Source: Bugula neritina (lineage: Eukaryota; Bryozoa; Gymnolaemata; Cheilostomatida; Bugulidae). Taken from it: a stretch of 64,000 nt of DNA. The notes under the pieces are model-generated. The model saw only the letters and a program-made list of their open reading frames with translations, did not search any database and had not been told where the DNA came from. This document shows positions 1-19,800 of the stretch, piece by piece; within the stretch, counting starts at the first letter, position 1, and the number at the start of each line of letters is the position of its first letter. The position numbers were made by a program, and so were the translations under genes. The stretch covers positions 21,212,495 to 21,276,494 of the forward strand of contig OZ037765.1 of NCBI GenBank assembly GCA_964035545.1. The letters are read 5' to 3'.

Positions 1-267
1 TATTTTCTTCATAGCAGCTTCATACTCTTGAGGTTTGCTTTGCTTGATTTTCTCTAGCTTTTCTTTATATTTGTCATAATAAGTGTTTTCTTCGATAGTT
101 GGTGCTGCTGGTTTGTCATATGTTGATAATTTAGCTAAATGAGTCAACAATGCTGAAGTTGGTTGGTTAGCAGCTGAAGCAGCTGAAGCCGCTGCAGGTG
201 CTCTTATATTGAAAGCTGCGTTTAGTAACCTTTTTGCATGCATGTCTGATAAATTTCCACTAGCCAT
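1..267 (-). CDS. ATPAF1: Probable ATP synthase F1 assembly factor 1, 5' coding part (runs off the window)
   Basis: The minus strand is open from an ATG at 267-265 to the window edge, giving 89 codons. The N-terminal half is rich in Ala, Arg, Ser and Lys, as expected of a mitochondrial presequence. It is followed by ENTYYDKYKEKLEKIK and PQEYEAAMKK, which fit the NPFFDKYRDKI...DPAAFESRLEK block that opens the conserved part of ATPAF1/Atp11. That family is a matrix chaperone that binds F1 beta subunits during ATP synthase assembly. The diagnostic C-terminal domain lies outside the window, so the name rests on this one block. The start is also uncertain: a TTTAG|GTG acceptor-like site at 280-281 would extend the exon to 279 in frame, making this an internal exon. 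Confidence 0.5.
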   Translation of the reverse strand, partial: MASGNLSDMHAKRLLNAAFNIRAPAAASAASAANQPTSALLTHLAKLSTYDKPAAPTIEENTYYDKYKEKLEKIKQSKPQEYEAAMKKI

Positions 268-734
268 CCAAGTGTTCACCTAAACATGTACACAGAAAAT
301 TTACTTACAGCAATAAGAAAAGTCAATCAAATTAATAATAATAACACAACAGCAACTATGCTGTCATTACTACAACTAGTTGACACAATGTTATATGTCA
401 GTGTTGTTCTGATAGTCAAAATTTCGAAACAAATCAACATTTTGAATACCTTAACTTTAAGGCCTAGAACTAAATGGGGCTTACACAATTGAAAAAAAAA
501 TCACTTCACCTAAGAATGTTTACTCTATAAATTGATTCTAGCCCCACTTTTAGAAATTACTTCCCTTTAGTTAAGCAGCTCAACAACGTGCAGTTGATAG
601 ATGTAATCAGTAATGATAATCATAATTGACATGCATTTACAAGCAAGTTGTGGGTTTTTATACCCTTAACAAACTAGCAGTAGTTGGGCGCAATTAAAAT
701 GATTTTTGCATGGCTTTGCTTTAAATAAGTCAAT

Positions 735-1080
735 TTGCAGTTATACTGTTACTGTCATACTTGTAGTAAATGTAATACTAGTTTAGTTAATAGTAATACT
801 AATAGTATTACTATAAATATAAGTATAACTAGTAATAAAATAGTAATAGTAATACTAATAGTTATAGTTTATACTTTATTAGTTATACTTATAGTATTAG
901 TTATAGTATTACTAACTCTAAGTCTAATAGTAATAGTATTAGTATAAGCATTACTATGTTTATTACTACTACTACTCAGTAGTAGTAGCAATAAACATAG
1001 TAATACTTATACCAACACTGTACAGGTACTACTACTAGTAGTACTAGTACTGTAGTAGTAGTAGTAGTACTAAGTACTAT
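735..1080. repeat. Cryptic simple repeat of TAA/TAG/ACT triplets
   Basis: The stretch is made almost entirely of the words AGTAATACTAATAGT and ACTACTAGTAGT, in both orientations and without a fixed period. Similar blocks occur at 1680-2330, 24480-25100, 25680-26650, 51530-52330 and 63690-63735. Short ORFs inside it have biased Ile/Val/Leu/Thr composition and are not genes. Confidence 0.75.
942..1012. repeat. Near-perfect inverted repeat (35-base arms, 1-base loop)
   Basis: The left arm (942-976) and right arm (978-1012) are reverse complements apart from two mismatches, centred on C977. The arms begin GTATAAG and contain ACTATGTTTATT, with ACTACTACTACT next to the centre. It could extrude as a cruciform or form a stem in RNA. 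Confidence 0.8.
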
Positions 1081-1346
1081 AACTCAATACATTATATAAT
1101 TATAAATATTACTATTAGTAGTTGAGTGCTTGTTAGTTAATACTTCTACAAATATAAGCAACGGTTATAAATTACTCTTTATTTTAAGTCAAACTTAGGG
1201 CAATAAAATGAAAATGCAAATTAAAAATACCTTCACAGAATATTATAAAACACGACTCTGAAAATGCAAAGTTGCTCATAGCCTCTCGCAAAGAAATCTA
1301 TTGATAACCAGGTAAAAACTTTAGAATGTGTTGAGACGTCAAGCCA

Positions 1347-1419
1347 CCAATCAGCCTTCACTACTTGGTTTGTTGTCCAATCCAAGGTGGTACTTTGCCG
1401 TGTAACCCTTTAGCCCAAT
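1347..1419 (+). promoter_or_regulatory. CCAAT-box cluster, possible promoter
   Basis: Three CCAAT pentamers lie on the plus strand at 1347-1351, 1377-1381 and 1415-1419, two in the extended form CCAATCAG. This is the consensus for NF-Y. The local sequence has more G, C and CpG than its surroundings. It could serve the minus-strand gene at the left edge, an upstream non-coding exon of ATIC, or both; no start site can be assigned. Confidence 0.35.
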
Positions 1420-1679
1420 CAGAGTGGTGACATCGAAACAAGCGCGTGATTAGATCGGTGCCATGCGGATTTATTTACTTTCACTCGTGACTCAAAGTCG
1501 AAGCACTGGTACTTTGTAACTCAGCCCATCTGGTTTCACTCAAAATTAAAGTCAGTGACTTGTTTCACATATGCCTTCTTTAATATTGCTATTACTTTGT
1601 ACAAACTGAGTTATTTGCTTTTTTTCTTCTGCGTAGTTTAAATTTGTTTAAACTATTAAAGCCCTGTAGACTGTAAGTG

Positions 1680-2330
1680 TAAGTGGAATCTAATACTAAT
1701 AGTAATAGTAATTGTAAAACTAAAAGTAAAAATAATTTCAAAGTCATCATCAAATTCAATATCAATATGAATATCATTATTATCATTAACTTTATCGGTG
1801 ATTATAATAATGATTATTGTTTATTGACTATCAATGTTAATATCATAATGATTAAGTGATTATCATTATCATTATGATTTAATTTTAGGATATTGATTAT
1901 CATAAATATGATGAAGTAATTACTAATTACTATTAGTAATTAATATTATTATAATAATTATGATGACCAATTGATACTCATATCTCATGCTGATACTGGT
2001 ATTTGTGGTGATACTCATACTGATGCTCATAGTCATTGTGATTGTCGTACTTATAGTTATAGTGATAGACCATAGTGATCCTCTTGACTCGGTAATATTA
2101 ATTTTAATACTGATTCTCACACTAATAGTAATACTAATAGTGATACTTGGTCTTATAATCATAGTGATACTGATGGTCATGATGATATTGTTAGTGATTG
2201 TCATACTCATACTGAAACTTATAGTCGCACTCATTGTGACGAAGGGACGTTGTGATTTCGATACTGATGTCATGTTGATGCTCAGCCTCATAATCATAAC
2301 TCATCTTCAAAAATATTAGAACACTCTGGC
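1680..2330. repeat. Cryptic simple repeat (CATAGTGATACT / TAATAGTAAT words)
   Basis: The left part is TAATAGTAAT and ATCATTATTATC sequence. From about 1980 it becomes quasi-periodic hexamer-like words such as ACTCATACTGAT and AATAGTGATACT. Both strands stay open (1923-2297 minus, 1987-2319 plus) only because of this composition, and the predicted peptides are low-complexity Ile/Val/Leu or Ser/Ile/Thr strings. Confidence 0.75.
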
Positions 2331-3067
2331 AACACCTAATAGTAATAACACAAAATTAATGATTGCCTCTCCGTGATCATCTTGTGTTGTTTTTGTTTAA
2401 GTTTATTGGAATAAAACAATTCTAGCGTGTAGCTAAGTTAAGTTTTAGGTTTATTTAACTGAGATGTATAAGGTCTAATAGCACATATCTAAGCTGCGTT
2501 TGTGTTAACTCTTATGAGGTAGTATCATCAAATCTCTAATCTTTCAATGGAGAAGACTGTTGTGAAAGGTCTGTGAGAATGCAGAAATACTAATAGATAC
2601 CTAGTGGTTCTCCTCTTTCAGCAGATCAAGTGTTAATGAACCATTTTGAATTAATATTTTATCATCAACAGGTAAAAGTGTTTCATGGTGATTCATTAAC
2701 AGTGATGCAAAATAATCACTAAAACCTGTGTTTTTTTACGAATAGTTCAACAACGAGTATAGAAAGCTAAGCGTAGCAAAATTTGTTTGCAATTATTTGA
2801 ATTTATTTATTAGCATTACATGACTTTAAGCCTTAAGACAACAAACACATATATTAGCAGTTAGAATTTAATAAAATAGGCAAAAATGAATATATTAAGT
2901 GTACTAAGCGCAGTAAAATGATCCGCTTGGCATTTGCCATTTAATAATTCTAATGTGTGAATTGTGTTTGTTTGCAAAACAACAATGTAATTGGTGAAGT
3001 AATAAGTTTATATTGTGCTTCAACCATGTAACATATAGCATTATTGTTGTAGAACTAAGTTTGAATA

Positions 3068-10508
<7,441 letters not shown>

Positions 10509-10582
10509 TTGGTATTTTTTGTGATTGTAAAGTCTAAACTTGAAATTTTGACTAACATTTACTATTTCTGCCAAAGAATATT

Positions 10583-10620
10583 AATAAAATATATAAAAAT
10601 ATTATTTTATGCAGTTTATT
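10583..10620. terminator. Closely spaced poly(A) signals of the convergent genes ATIC and ANKIB1
   Basis: A plus-strand AATAAA lies at 10583-10588, 75 bases after the ATIC stop. A minus-strand AATAAA (TTTATT at 10615-10620) lies about 280 bases after the ANKIB1 stop. With cleavage 10-30 bases beyond each signal, the two mRNA 3' ends would overlap by a few tens of bases. Other AATAAA-like words occur nearby, so the exact sites are inferred. Confidence 0.5.
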
Positions 10621-10898
10621 TCACCATTGATTTTGGTCCCATAATTTTTTTTAATAAATTATATAAAATCACAAAGGAATGAAAAAAAGTAATAGAACTG
10701 TAAATTTTAATGCACAACAACAGCCAAATAATAAATATAAGATTACATGTCTTTTCACAAAATGTATAGATTTGCTCAAGCATGGACCTAAAAGATAGAA
10801 ATGTAGAATGTCTATTACCTTTGCATTGCATTGCATACGTTGAATACAAATACACTGACTAATAATTTGGTGATTCAATATCCTGTTGAACTGGCTCA

Positions 10899-13800
10899 TC
10901 AACTAAGTTGCTGAGACTTCCTGCTACTTCTGCGTTCAGATCTTGTCCGGCGAATTGGATGAGAGTTTGCATTACCGCCGGTCGCTAATGTCTCCTCGTC
11001 AATGACTCGACTACGTCGATCTGATCCAGTTCGTCTGATGGTGTCCGTGTTGGGCGATTCCTCTAGAAGATCTGCAATAGCTCGGTCTAATTCGGCCAGT
11101 CTCGCCTGATACAACATTTGAGATTCGTCACTGTAACTAGTGTCTCCAACTACAACATAGATTAGAATGTGTCCGAATTGGTTTATAAATACTTATTAAA
11201 AACACTTGCACCCATTTTTATTATAAGTTTCAGAGGCATCGGTGACCTGCAAGATTTCTATAATTGCTGTATGCAGTGACTTTGAAACAATTACAGAATG
11301 TAATTGAAATTTATATAGTTGGTAGTAAATGCTAAGAGATAACATTCTGGCTGCAAATTTGTGAAATTCCATTGCAGATACAATGAAGTTGAAAGTAATA
11401 AAACTTCAGTATTCGTTTTTGTAGTAGATGTCAATATGTTGAAAAGTTTCCAAATCTTTTTATAAATCATGGCACGATATTCCTCATGGAATTGTATCAA
11501 AATTACATTAATATGCACCTGCAACTTGAGCTGGTTCACTTTTAGTCACTCCTAAGCTATTCATAGATAAATTGGCAGCGTTGCTAGCTGATGGTCGTGC
11601 TGAACTACTTCCACTCATAGCACTTCCTAATGTCGATGGTGAGTTGTATTCTCGTGGTAATGCTCTTTCAGCTATAGTCTGTCTTTGTTCATCAGCTGTT
11701 TGGAGCGACATTGCTATAGCAAGTGACAAGTCATCGTCTTGATTTTCTAGAGAATATTAAATAGAGATAATAGCTATTTAGAGAAAAGTTATATACATAA
11801 TAAACACACAATTAAGTTACACTAAACGAAGCTTATGAGGTGGCTCCCTAACTAAGTAATTGTTTCAAGTTGAAAACATATTTCAAATTTAAATTAAATA
11901 TTAGCGTCAACACTAAATACAACCATGTTAAGTTCATGGAGGAAATTTTGGGGGTTTGACAGCTCGGGGTTGTAGATTAGAAATAACACCAACGGTGCCT
12001 CACTACCTGTATAGTCTGATTGGGAGAGTCTGAGAACATGTTCTAGAATTGGGTCAGGAGGGAGATCTGTTACATTTATGCCTAAACGCTGACGTAGAGA
12101 TGCGCCTTCATCATCTCCACTAAAAATATAATACATTAGGTTATGAATAAGCGTTGAGAAGAAACTAAAAAAACAAGATCAGCTATAAAAATATTTGAGT
12201 TCAGATTGCCCAAACAGTAACAAACCATTAAGTAAAATACTTGCTAAATAACTAAAATAAAAATTATATAGTAATTACTGCATCAATTAGAAATAACTTT
12301 ATAAACTCTACCACATATTTCATAGCAGCCAGTAAACATTTGGACTTGCTATACACTTTATCATTGTATGGCATGCAATGTACCTGGCATCACTACTACT
12401 TCCTGTTGTTAGGGAATCCATATCCTGTAATAACTGTAACCTTGACATTTCTAAGGCTTGCAGTAAATCTATCTGTCTGTTTGTTCCTTGGCTCTTGCCT
12501 AAAAACATTTACCTTCTTTTAGTAACATTAACATTGCAGCAGCATTCTTTAAAATAATTTCACTTTAATAGAATTGATTGAATCTAAAAAAATACTAAAT
12601 TTAGCATGATTTCAAATTGATGTGCATAAAAAAGTTAAATGATTCAATTTAGTCATTGTATAGCAGTAAATCATTAAAAATTAATATACACAATTCAAAC
12701 ATAATATTAACCCTACTTTTCCGTTTAGCTTTGGATAAGTAATCTTTTTTGAGACAGCTAAGACTGCAGTAGTAGTGATGTTTATTAGGAGCACTGGAAT
12801 GTTTCAACCGTGGTTTGTTGCAGTTGCTTGCTCTACAGAGACCTGAAAATATATGATTCAGCCCTTAGTCAACCACGGACACTTTTATACCATCTTCAGT
12901 TCCCAGTGAATCGTAAAATACAACTAGATATTATTATCATATTATAAAATATGTGACCTCGCCTAGACGTGCTCTCATCACTTGAGTCATCATCACTGTC
13001 GGAGAGCCAAGCACCTGAACTGCTTCCTTTTCTGTTTCGTATAAAAGGTGAAGGAGTGATGCCACCCTTGTTGCCCTGTAAATGATAAGCAAACGCAATG
13101 AAAGAATTACTGAAATCAAAATTGAATTTTATCAATGGAACATCTAAAACTCAAACTAGATTTACCTATTGAAGGTAGACAAGTGGTGTGTTCATTGTTT
13201 GTTTGTTAAACACCATATTTGGGTATTTTACAAAATTAACTTCCTTAATCTACAGATTTTTAGGTAAACAACAAATACAAATTGATTAGCATTACGGTAG
13301 GCAACCTAATAGAATAAAGAAGTCACTTTATTTTCTGCTTAAACCTTTAATATGCCTATAATGACTGTCAAAAGCCATCAAATAAAACTAGCGGTTAAAA
13401 TAAATCAGACTAAGCCTCAGTACCTACATTAAGACCAAGTCTAGCTCAATTATAAAGCAAACTCACTTGTGGTAAAAGACCATTAGCTATAGAACTCAAG
13501 AACTCTTCAGTCTTTTCTGCAAGCTGTTTTGTCGTTTTAACTATTTGCTCTTTCGGAGTTCTTAAATATGGTCTTGCAACAATCTCAGATAAATATTCCG
13601 TTTTTTCTTCAAGCTCCGTCTAAAGATACAAATATATAATTGCTTCATATGTTAAAAATAAACAATGCCAGAACAAGAGTCCTTGTTCTAGCATTGTTTT
13701 ATGAATTACTAAATTCTTTATGCTTCAGAACTGTTGAAAAATTCTTAACAAAATTACTGAACTTGCAAAGACTAATTATAACATGGTTTTTGCTGCTTTA

Positions 13801-16800
13801 ACTTTACTATAAGTCCCAGCAAAGAATTTTAAAAATTATAAAACTTCAATGCAGCATTGTAAAAGACTGTTTTGGTATGTAAAGACACCCTATTGATTTT
13901 TAGCAATTATTACAAAGGTTTTGTACTTTACTAATTTCAATAAAATTTAAGCATACACAATATAAAGCAGTGGAAGTATCAGAAGTAAGATACACAGATT
14001 GTAAAAGCTTTCGTATAAGATTTAACTATACTTTTGCTTTTGAATTAACATATACCAAAACTTCAATTTAGAAAAACATATCTAGAAAAGATTATCACCT
14101 GAAGAAGTTCAAAGACCATACGCTTGACATTATGATCTTTGAGGTAGTAGCCAAACACGTAGGTAAACTGAAGAAATTGTCTAGCTTTAATGAGAACGGA
14201 AATGGCTTCCTCAATAAATTTGGCAGCAGTCAAACTGCTATTCTGTAACTCGAAAGAAGAAGTAGAAGCGGAACGAAGAGCTTTCTCCCGTTGCAGTGTA
14301 TGGACGCTGATGAGCTGAGCCATCTTCTGCTGAGCCTGGTCTAGAAGCGGGCGCTCCAACTAAAAAATATTATTCTAATCCAGTTAAACTTTAGTGCAAG
14401 CAGTTCTAACACAAACTGCGCAATGTCTAAAAAGTAAAAAAGATAAAAGCTTTCATATATTATTGTAAAGAAAAGAGAAAACATTTTGTTAAAGCCAGCT
14501 ATTAATTTTTCAATGCAAATTCATATAAATTGATATGTTGTGGAAATAACCTCTAGGCTACGTTTATGATTCTCGTATCTGCTATAGTAATGAACAAATC
14601 GGTTGAGCTCCTGCAAAGCTTGATGTTTCTCCGATGCACTCGACACTTCACTCTTGTGATTCTCGTCAACCTTATCTACTACTTCAAACCTCGTACAGCG
14701 AAAGAACCCTCCAGTTAGTGAGTTGTGCAGCTTCCATGGTTCTAGACACACCCAGCAGAAGTCATGCTTGCACTAGTAAAAAAATAAGCTATTCTATACA
14801 GACTATTAAATAGCTGCTAGGTAAAACAATCAAGTTGTCTCGAAAATATTCTCAAGTAGTAAAGTGAGAGTAGCCTTTTATTGAGCAATACTCAATCACT
14901 CAGGAATAATGATTTAGCATGCTAAGCTAAGCATAAACATCATGAAGTTTTTTTTAGTCACTTTGATTAGAAATTGAACATTTGCGGACAATAAAGTAAC
15001 TTGTTGAATGTAGGTAATGGTATTTCGCTTGCTAGAATAAATACTAACTCACGGATGATGTAAGATACCGAAACCCGATACTAATGGCTCCTTGTATGAA
15101 ATATGAACTGTGGCTTACATTGCACATAATTACTCACCTTGGAGCATTTCATATGATTGCATCCTTCATTTTTCTCTATAGGGGATTTACAATTTGGACA
15201 TTTCTTGGAGTTGCTTAACATCCAGAATACGTTGGCAGCTGATTCGGACTGTTTATTAATATCCTTAAACTCGTCTGTTTTCATCTAATAAACAAACATA
15301 TAACAAATTACAAATATACAACTTTAGTAAATTAAAAGAAATTTCTGTTTGTGCGTGCATGTTGTGCGTGTGTTCACAATTTCATAATGCATATACATAC
15401 ATGTTTCTGTGTGCGTTGTACGTGTACTGTGTGTGTTTTGTATGTGTGTGTTGTGTATGTGTGTTGTGTATGAGTGTTTTGTATGTGTGTTTTGTCTGTG
15501 AGTGCCCGTGTGTGTGCGCGTGTGTGCGTGGTGTGTGTGTGCGTGTGAGTGCCCGTGTGTGTGCGCGTGTGTGTGTGGTGTGTATATGTATGTACCTGTG
15601 CAATTTTGTTCAACCAGTTCTTGTAGTCCTCACAAGAGGCCGGATCATGAGGTTCCATCTGACACATCCAACAGAAAGCATGGCCATTACTACAGTGAGC
15701 AGTGAACGACTGGTACTGCTGGCTTCTAGAGTGTGAAGATGCAGCAGAACTAATAGACTCAGACCTATCTCTCTGCGGGTTCTGTATAGCCGACCCGCAG
15801 CCAGGGTGAGGACACCACACCAGTTGCGGGTTTCCAGCCACAAATGCCTGGAAAAAAACATTCTAAGTGTGAGTGAAAATAAACCAAAAGCAAAATAAAA
15901 AAATTAACACAGAAAAATCATTTTATTTAACATACTGAAATAGTAGATCCAATTATTTGTAAACTTGAGCATACAAATGTCGATGAGTCATCAGACTGAC
16001 AGTACAAATAATTTTGATGAAGCCAACCTTGATATCAAACTGAAGATATCTCTTAGCCATGTTGGTTGATACTTTAGACTCTATGAATTCCACTGGTACT
16101 AATATATTGCAATCAATTGCTGGGCATATGATATTGTGAGCATCACCTTCTTTGATCTTGATGTTCAAATAACTAAAAAAGCGGTTCACGTTAGTGATAT
16201 AACAAAAGCCAGTAGAGCATTCAGTTGACAGTCTGTAATGCATATATTACAGTGTATAGAGATTAAGCTGTATGAAATGAAGTTACCTATACTCTATTAT
16301 GTATTAGATGATACACTATTTCCTCAATAGGCACTCAATTGTAAAGTGAAATCCCAAAATAATTCATCAAATAAGACCAACCCTATTGCATAACTATGTT
16401 AACGTCACACATAGAGTTCAATAGATGCAACAAAAAATAAAGTTTTTTGAAAATAATAATCCAATCATGACTAAGCAATACTTACTCTGTCCAACATGTC
16501 TGACAGAAAGAGTGTTCACACATCATCGGGAAGCTGTCTTCCTCATTCACAATGTCGTCAAAACATATCTCACACTGAAAAGTTGTGTTAAAAATAAATA
16601 TACATTAATGATATATAACAAGGCAATTTTTCATTCATTAGACATTTCTATATTCGTGCATTATGTACATGACTTCATTTACTAACTATATTACAAAAGT
16701 CAAGAGATTCAGAAAAATTTCACTTACAGTAGTTGGAGTGAAGTCTCTATTTGCAGAAGACGCGGTCATGATATTCAACTCGTGGTCGCCTCCAGTTACA

Positions 16801-19800
16801 TCATTGAGATTTTCAGGAGGGACAATTCCAGATATTTCACAGCACTTTACGGGGTCCACAATCCATGCCTCTAACAGCACCTCTCTCGACCACTCTACAA
16901 TACACACTACAATACAGTGCTCTCTCCATATCTCACAGTTCCTTTACTCACAAAACTCTATCGGACCCCGTTATATGGCTTATGTAGGTGTGTATAGAGA
17001 CAAAACGGCTGCATTTAATGGATTCGTGAGCTAAATCTGGTATTCTACTATGTCACGAATCAACAAGTTTTCAGGACCAGTATCTCACTAAGCTATGGAG
17101 GGAGCACTGTACTAAATGCAAGTATAGCAACACACTTTTACTGCATGTAATATAAGAGAAACAGTTAATGGGAAATACCAAGACAAGCTTGTAAAGGCGA
17201 AAACCTCACCTATTTGCAGTTTTATAAAATAAATGACACAGTAAGGAACCAGCCTGCCAACTTTAGCTGTTTCCTAGCAAATATTTTGTTGTCAATGGTC
17301 AAACATTCCAGGCAAAAATATTTAGTGATATTAATATAGATTGCATGATCAACTATTCATTCAACATAAAGAAGGTTCCAGACCATTGAGTTGCCATTTG
17401 CAAGATTTTTGAACAATATTTTATATGGCAGAGATAATATTATGGGTTTAAACTTTGAATGCACTAAAATATAAATATTATGTTAATGAATAACTGAACA
17501 CCCAACAGATAACAGACAGTGATAAGATAAGCTCCGACATTCATCTGTTGATAGTGAAGCATCATTTCTAATTTCTCATGATTGTTCAATTTCTACATTT
17601 ATTGAAATTAGAGATAAAATTGTTATTATTATATAACTATGAGAGCGTATAGCACTGAGGACTTGTAGAATCATCTCTAGTTTGCCAAGTATTTGTAGAA
17701 ATGCTGGCAAAAAGGAATTTAAAAATAACTGTAAACACAAACGAAAGTTCCTAGCATAGCCTCATCATATGACCAACACATTAGCAAATAAACTGAGGGG
17801 AAGGCAAGTGCAGAAATTCTGATTTTCCTTTCAAAATAGCATAAGTTCTGGCAGAACTCTTCATCGGGGAAATTCTTCTGAATATGAACTTAGCAATTGT
17901 ATCCCCAATTCAAATTTCAAACAAAAACTATAAACCCAAACTAAGCAAAAGGGTAAAAGAGCAGGTAATGTATGGTGAGTTGGTACTTTAGTGAGCAGTA
18001 ACCTGTAGCTACCTATTTTGATCACTACTTGTGTAATCAGGAAATTTCCCCTTGAATTAAGATAAAAAGCTGACGAAATTTGAAGCCGAGATTTAAACAA
18101 TTCCAATAACAAGTACTAAAACTACAATCATAGAACTAACAGGATGGATTCCAAGATACAAACACTGCAAACAGAAATAGACCTCAATTGAAACTAACTA
18201 GAGGGCCTAGCATGGGGAAGCACACACCACCTATCAGAATATTAGACGAAAGACTTAGTTAGATTTTAAGCTTAGTTTCTATACATTGGATAATTTCATT
18301 TGTTGGCTAACATCAACCCAAGTATAGCAGGCTGGGGCTGGTCTCTTATCACAGAGTTTGAGCAGCATATGGCAAACAGCTAATAGGCAGCAAAACAGCT
18401 GGACAAAGGTTTTGTCTGCTTGGTGCAGATGTTACATAATTTTGAGCTTTAACCAAAACTGATTTATGTAAATATACTAAGAGAAGAGATCCATAACATA
18501 CTATGGTGACGTAGCAAGACTTCAGCTGTGAACAAAGGAACTCTCAGCATATCTGAAGTCTCCACAATTAAAGAGTCTTTGGCTTCCTGCAGCTCCTGAG
18601 GCCTCAAGCCTTGATAGGATTCCTCCCTGATGATGTCATCGGTGCCCGTCTCCTCTTCAACTGCTGTGCCTGAGTTTTCTGAGTCATCATTGTTCTGTGG
18701 AATGAAAATAAAACTAAAATAATTCTATACACACAATACATGGCCACTTATTTACAATACATTAAAACTGTATGGAAAAGGTCCTATTAAATGGCAGACC
18801 TATATTTCAGTAAAGTACAACAATTAAATTATATTATCTCGATGGCTACTGCCCAGTTGTCTTTTACAGCCTACCATGAACTAGTTTTAGATTTGCTAAA
18901 TCTATTTATTGAATTAGCATGTGCATTAGAAAATGTATCCTATGTTATAGGAGGGTAAACACAGCTTAGAATGCACAAAATAAGGTAAAATGGTGAATAC
19001 TTTTGATATATTTTAGTGTCTTTACACAGTAAAGTATATATTTTCACACTAATATAGTAAACAGCAAACACTATGTTAGTTAAACTTTTTGGCTTAAAAC
19101 TTTCTAACGGCGTGAGAAAATTTTAGTTAGTGGAAAAAATTTACAAATTAAAACACAATTGATTTAAAGTCAACTACTCCCAACTAAACTGAGACAGTAA
19201 AAGTAGGCTTGTGTCATAGCCTAGATGGCTACATTATATTTGGAGTCAAGTAGAGCTGAGGTAAGCCACACACTCCATTCAGGATAGTAGAGTACCAATG
19301 CCCTTCTAGTGGGCAGATGGTAAACTGTGCCACAAAACATGTCAAAACTTTAGGAAAAACTCTAAAACTGAATTTTTTTTCAAAAAAGCTTGAAATTAAG
19401 TAAGCAGTAGGTTACAGAAAATGCAAAGAATAAAATGATGACTGAATTTGTAGGCAAATAATGCAAACAAATGTGATACTAGGACAGTAATTGACATGAT
19501 GTGATCGGCTGACAGAATAAATATTTGTTAGTGTGACAGGAAGATAAGGGTTTCTTATCGGCAAACTATTGCCCATTTGTTGTGACTGGCAATCAATAAA
19601 CTGGGTTGTAACACAAACACAGCTACTTTTAAACTCTCAGTATACTTTGTAAAGTACAAACCAGCACTGACTACAGGCCACACTCTACAGCTAATAAATA
19701 TAAATCATCTAAATTTCATTCTCAAGTATTATCCCAGCTAACAAAAGTATTTGTACTACAAGCATTGTATAACCGAAACAAAGAAATCTTGGTTCTATCT

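Larger units (their letters stand above)
268..3067. other. Intergenic region between the ATPAF1-like gene and ATIC
   Basis: No coding exon is recognised here. It contains two blocks of cryptic TAATACTAATAG or CATACTGAT simple sequence (735-1080 and 1680-2330), a long hairpin (942-1012) and a cluster of CCAAT boxes (1347-1419). The remainder is unremarkable AT-rich DNA. Non-coding first exons of either flanking gene could lie here. Confidence 0.6.

Noticed and set aside
1923-2319. Opposed 110-124 codon frames
   Set aside because: Low-complexity simple-repeat DNA with biased Ile/Val/Ser/Thr composition; no domain is visible.
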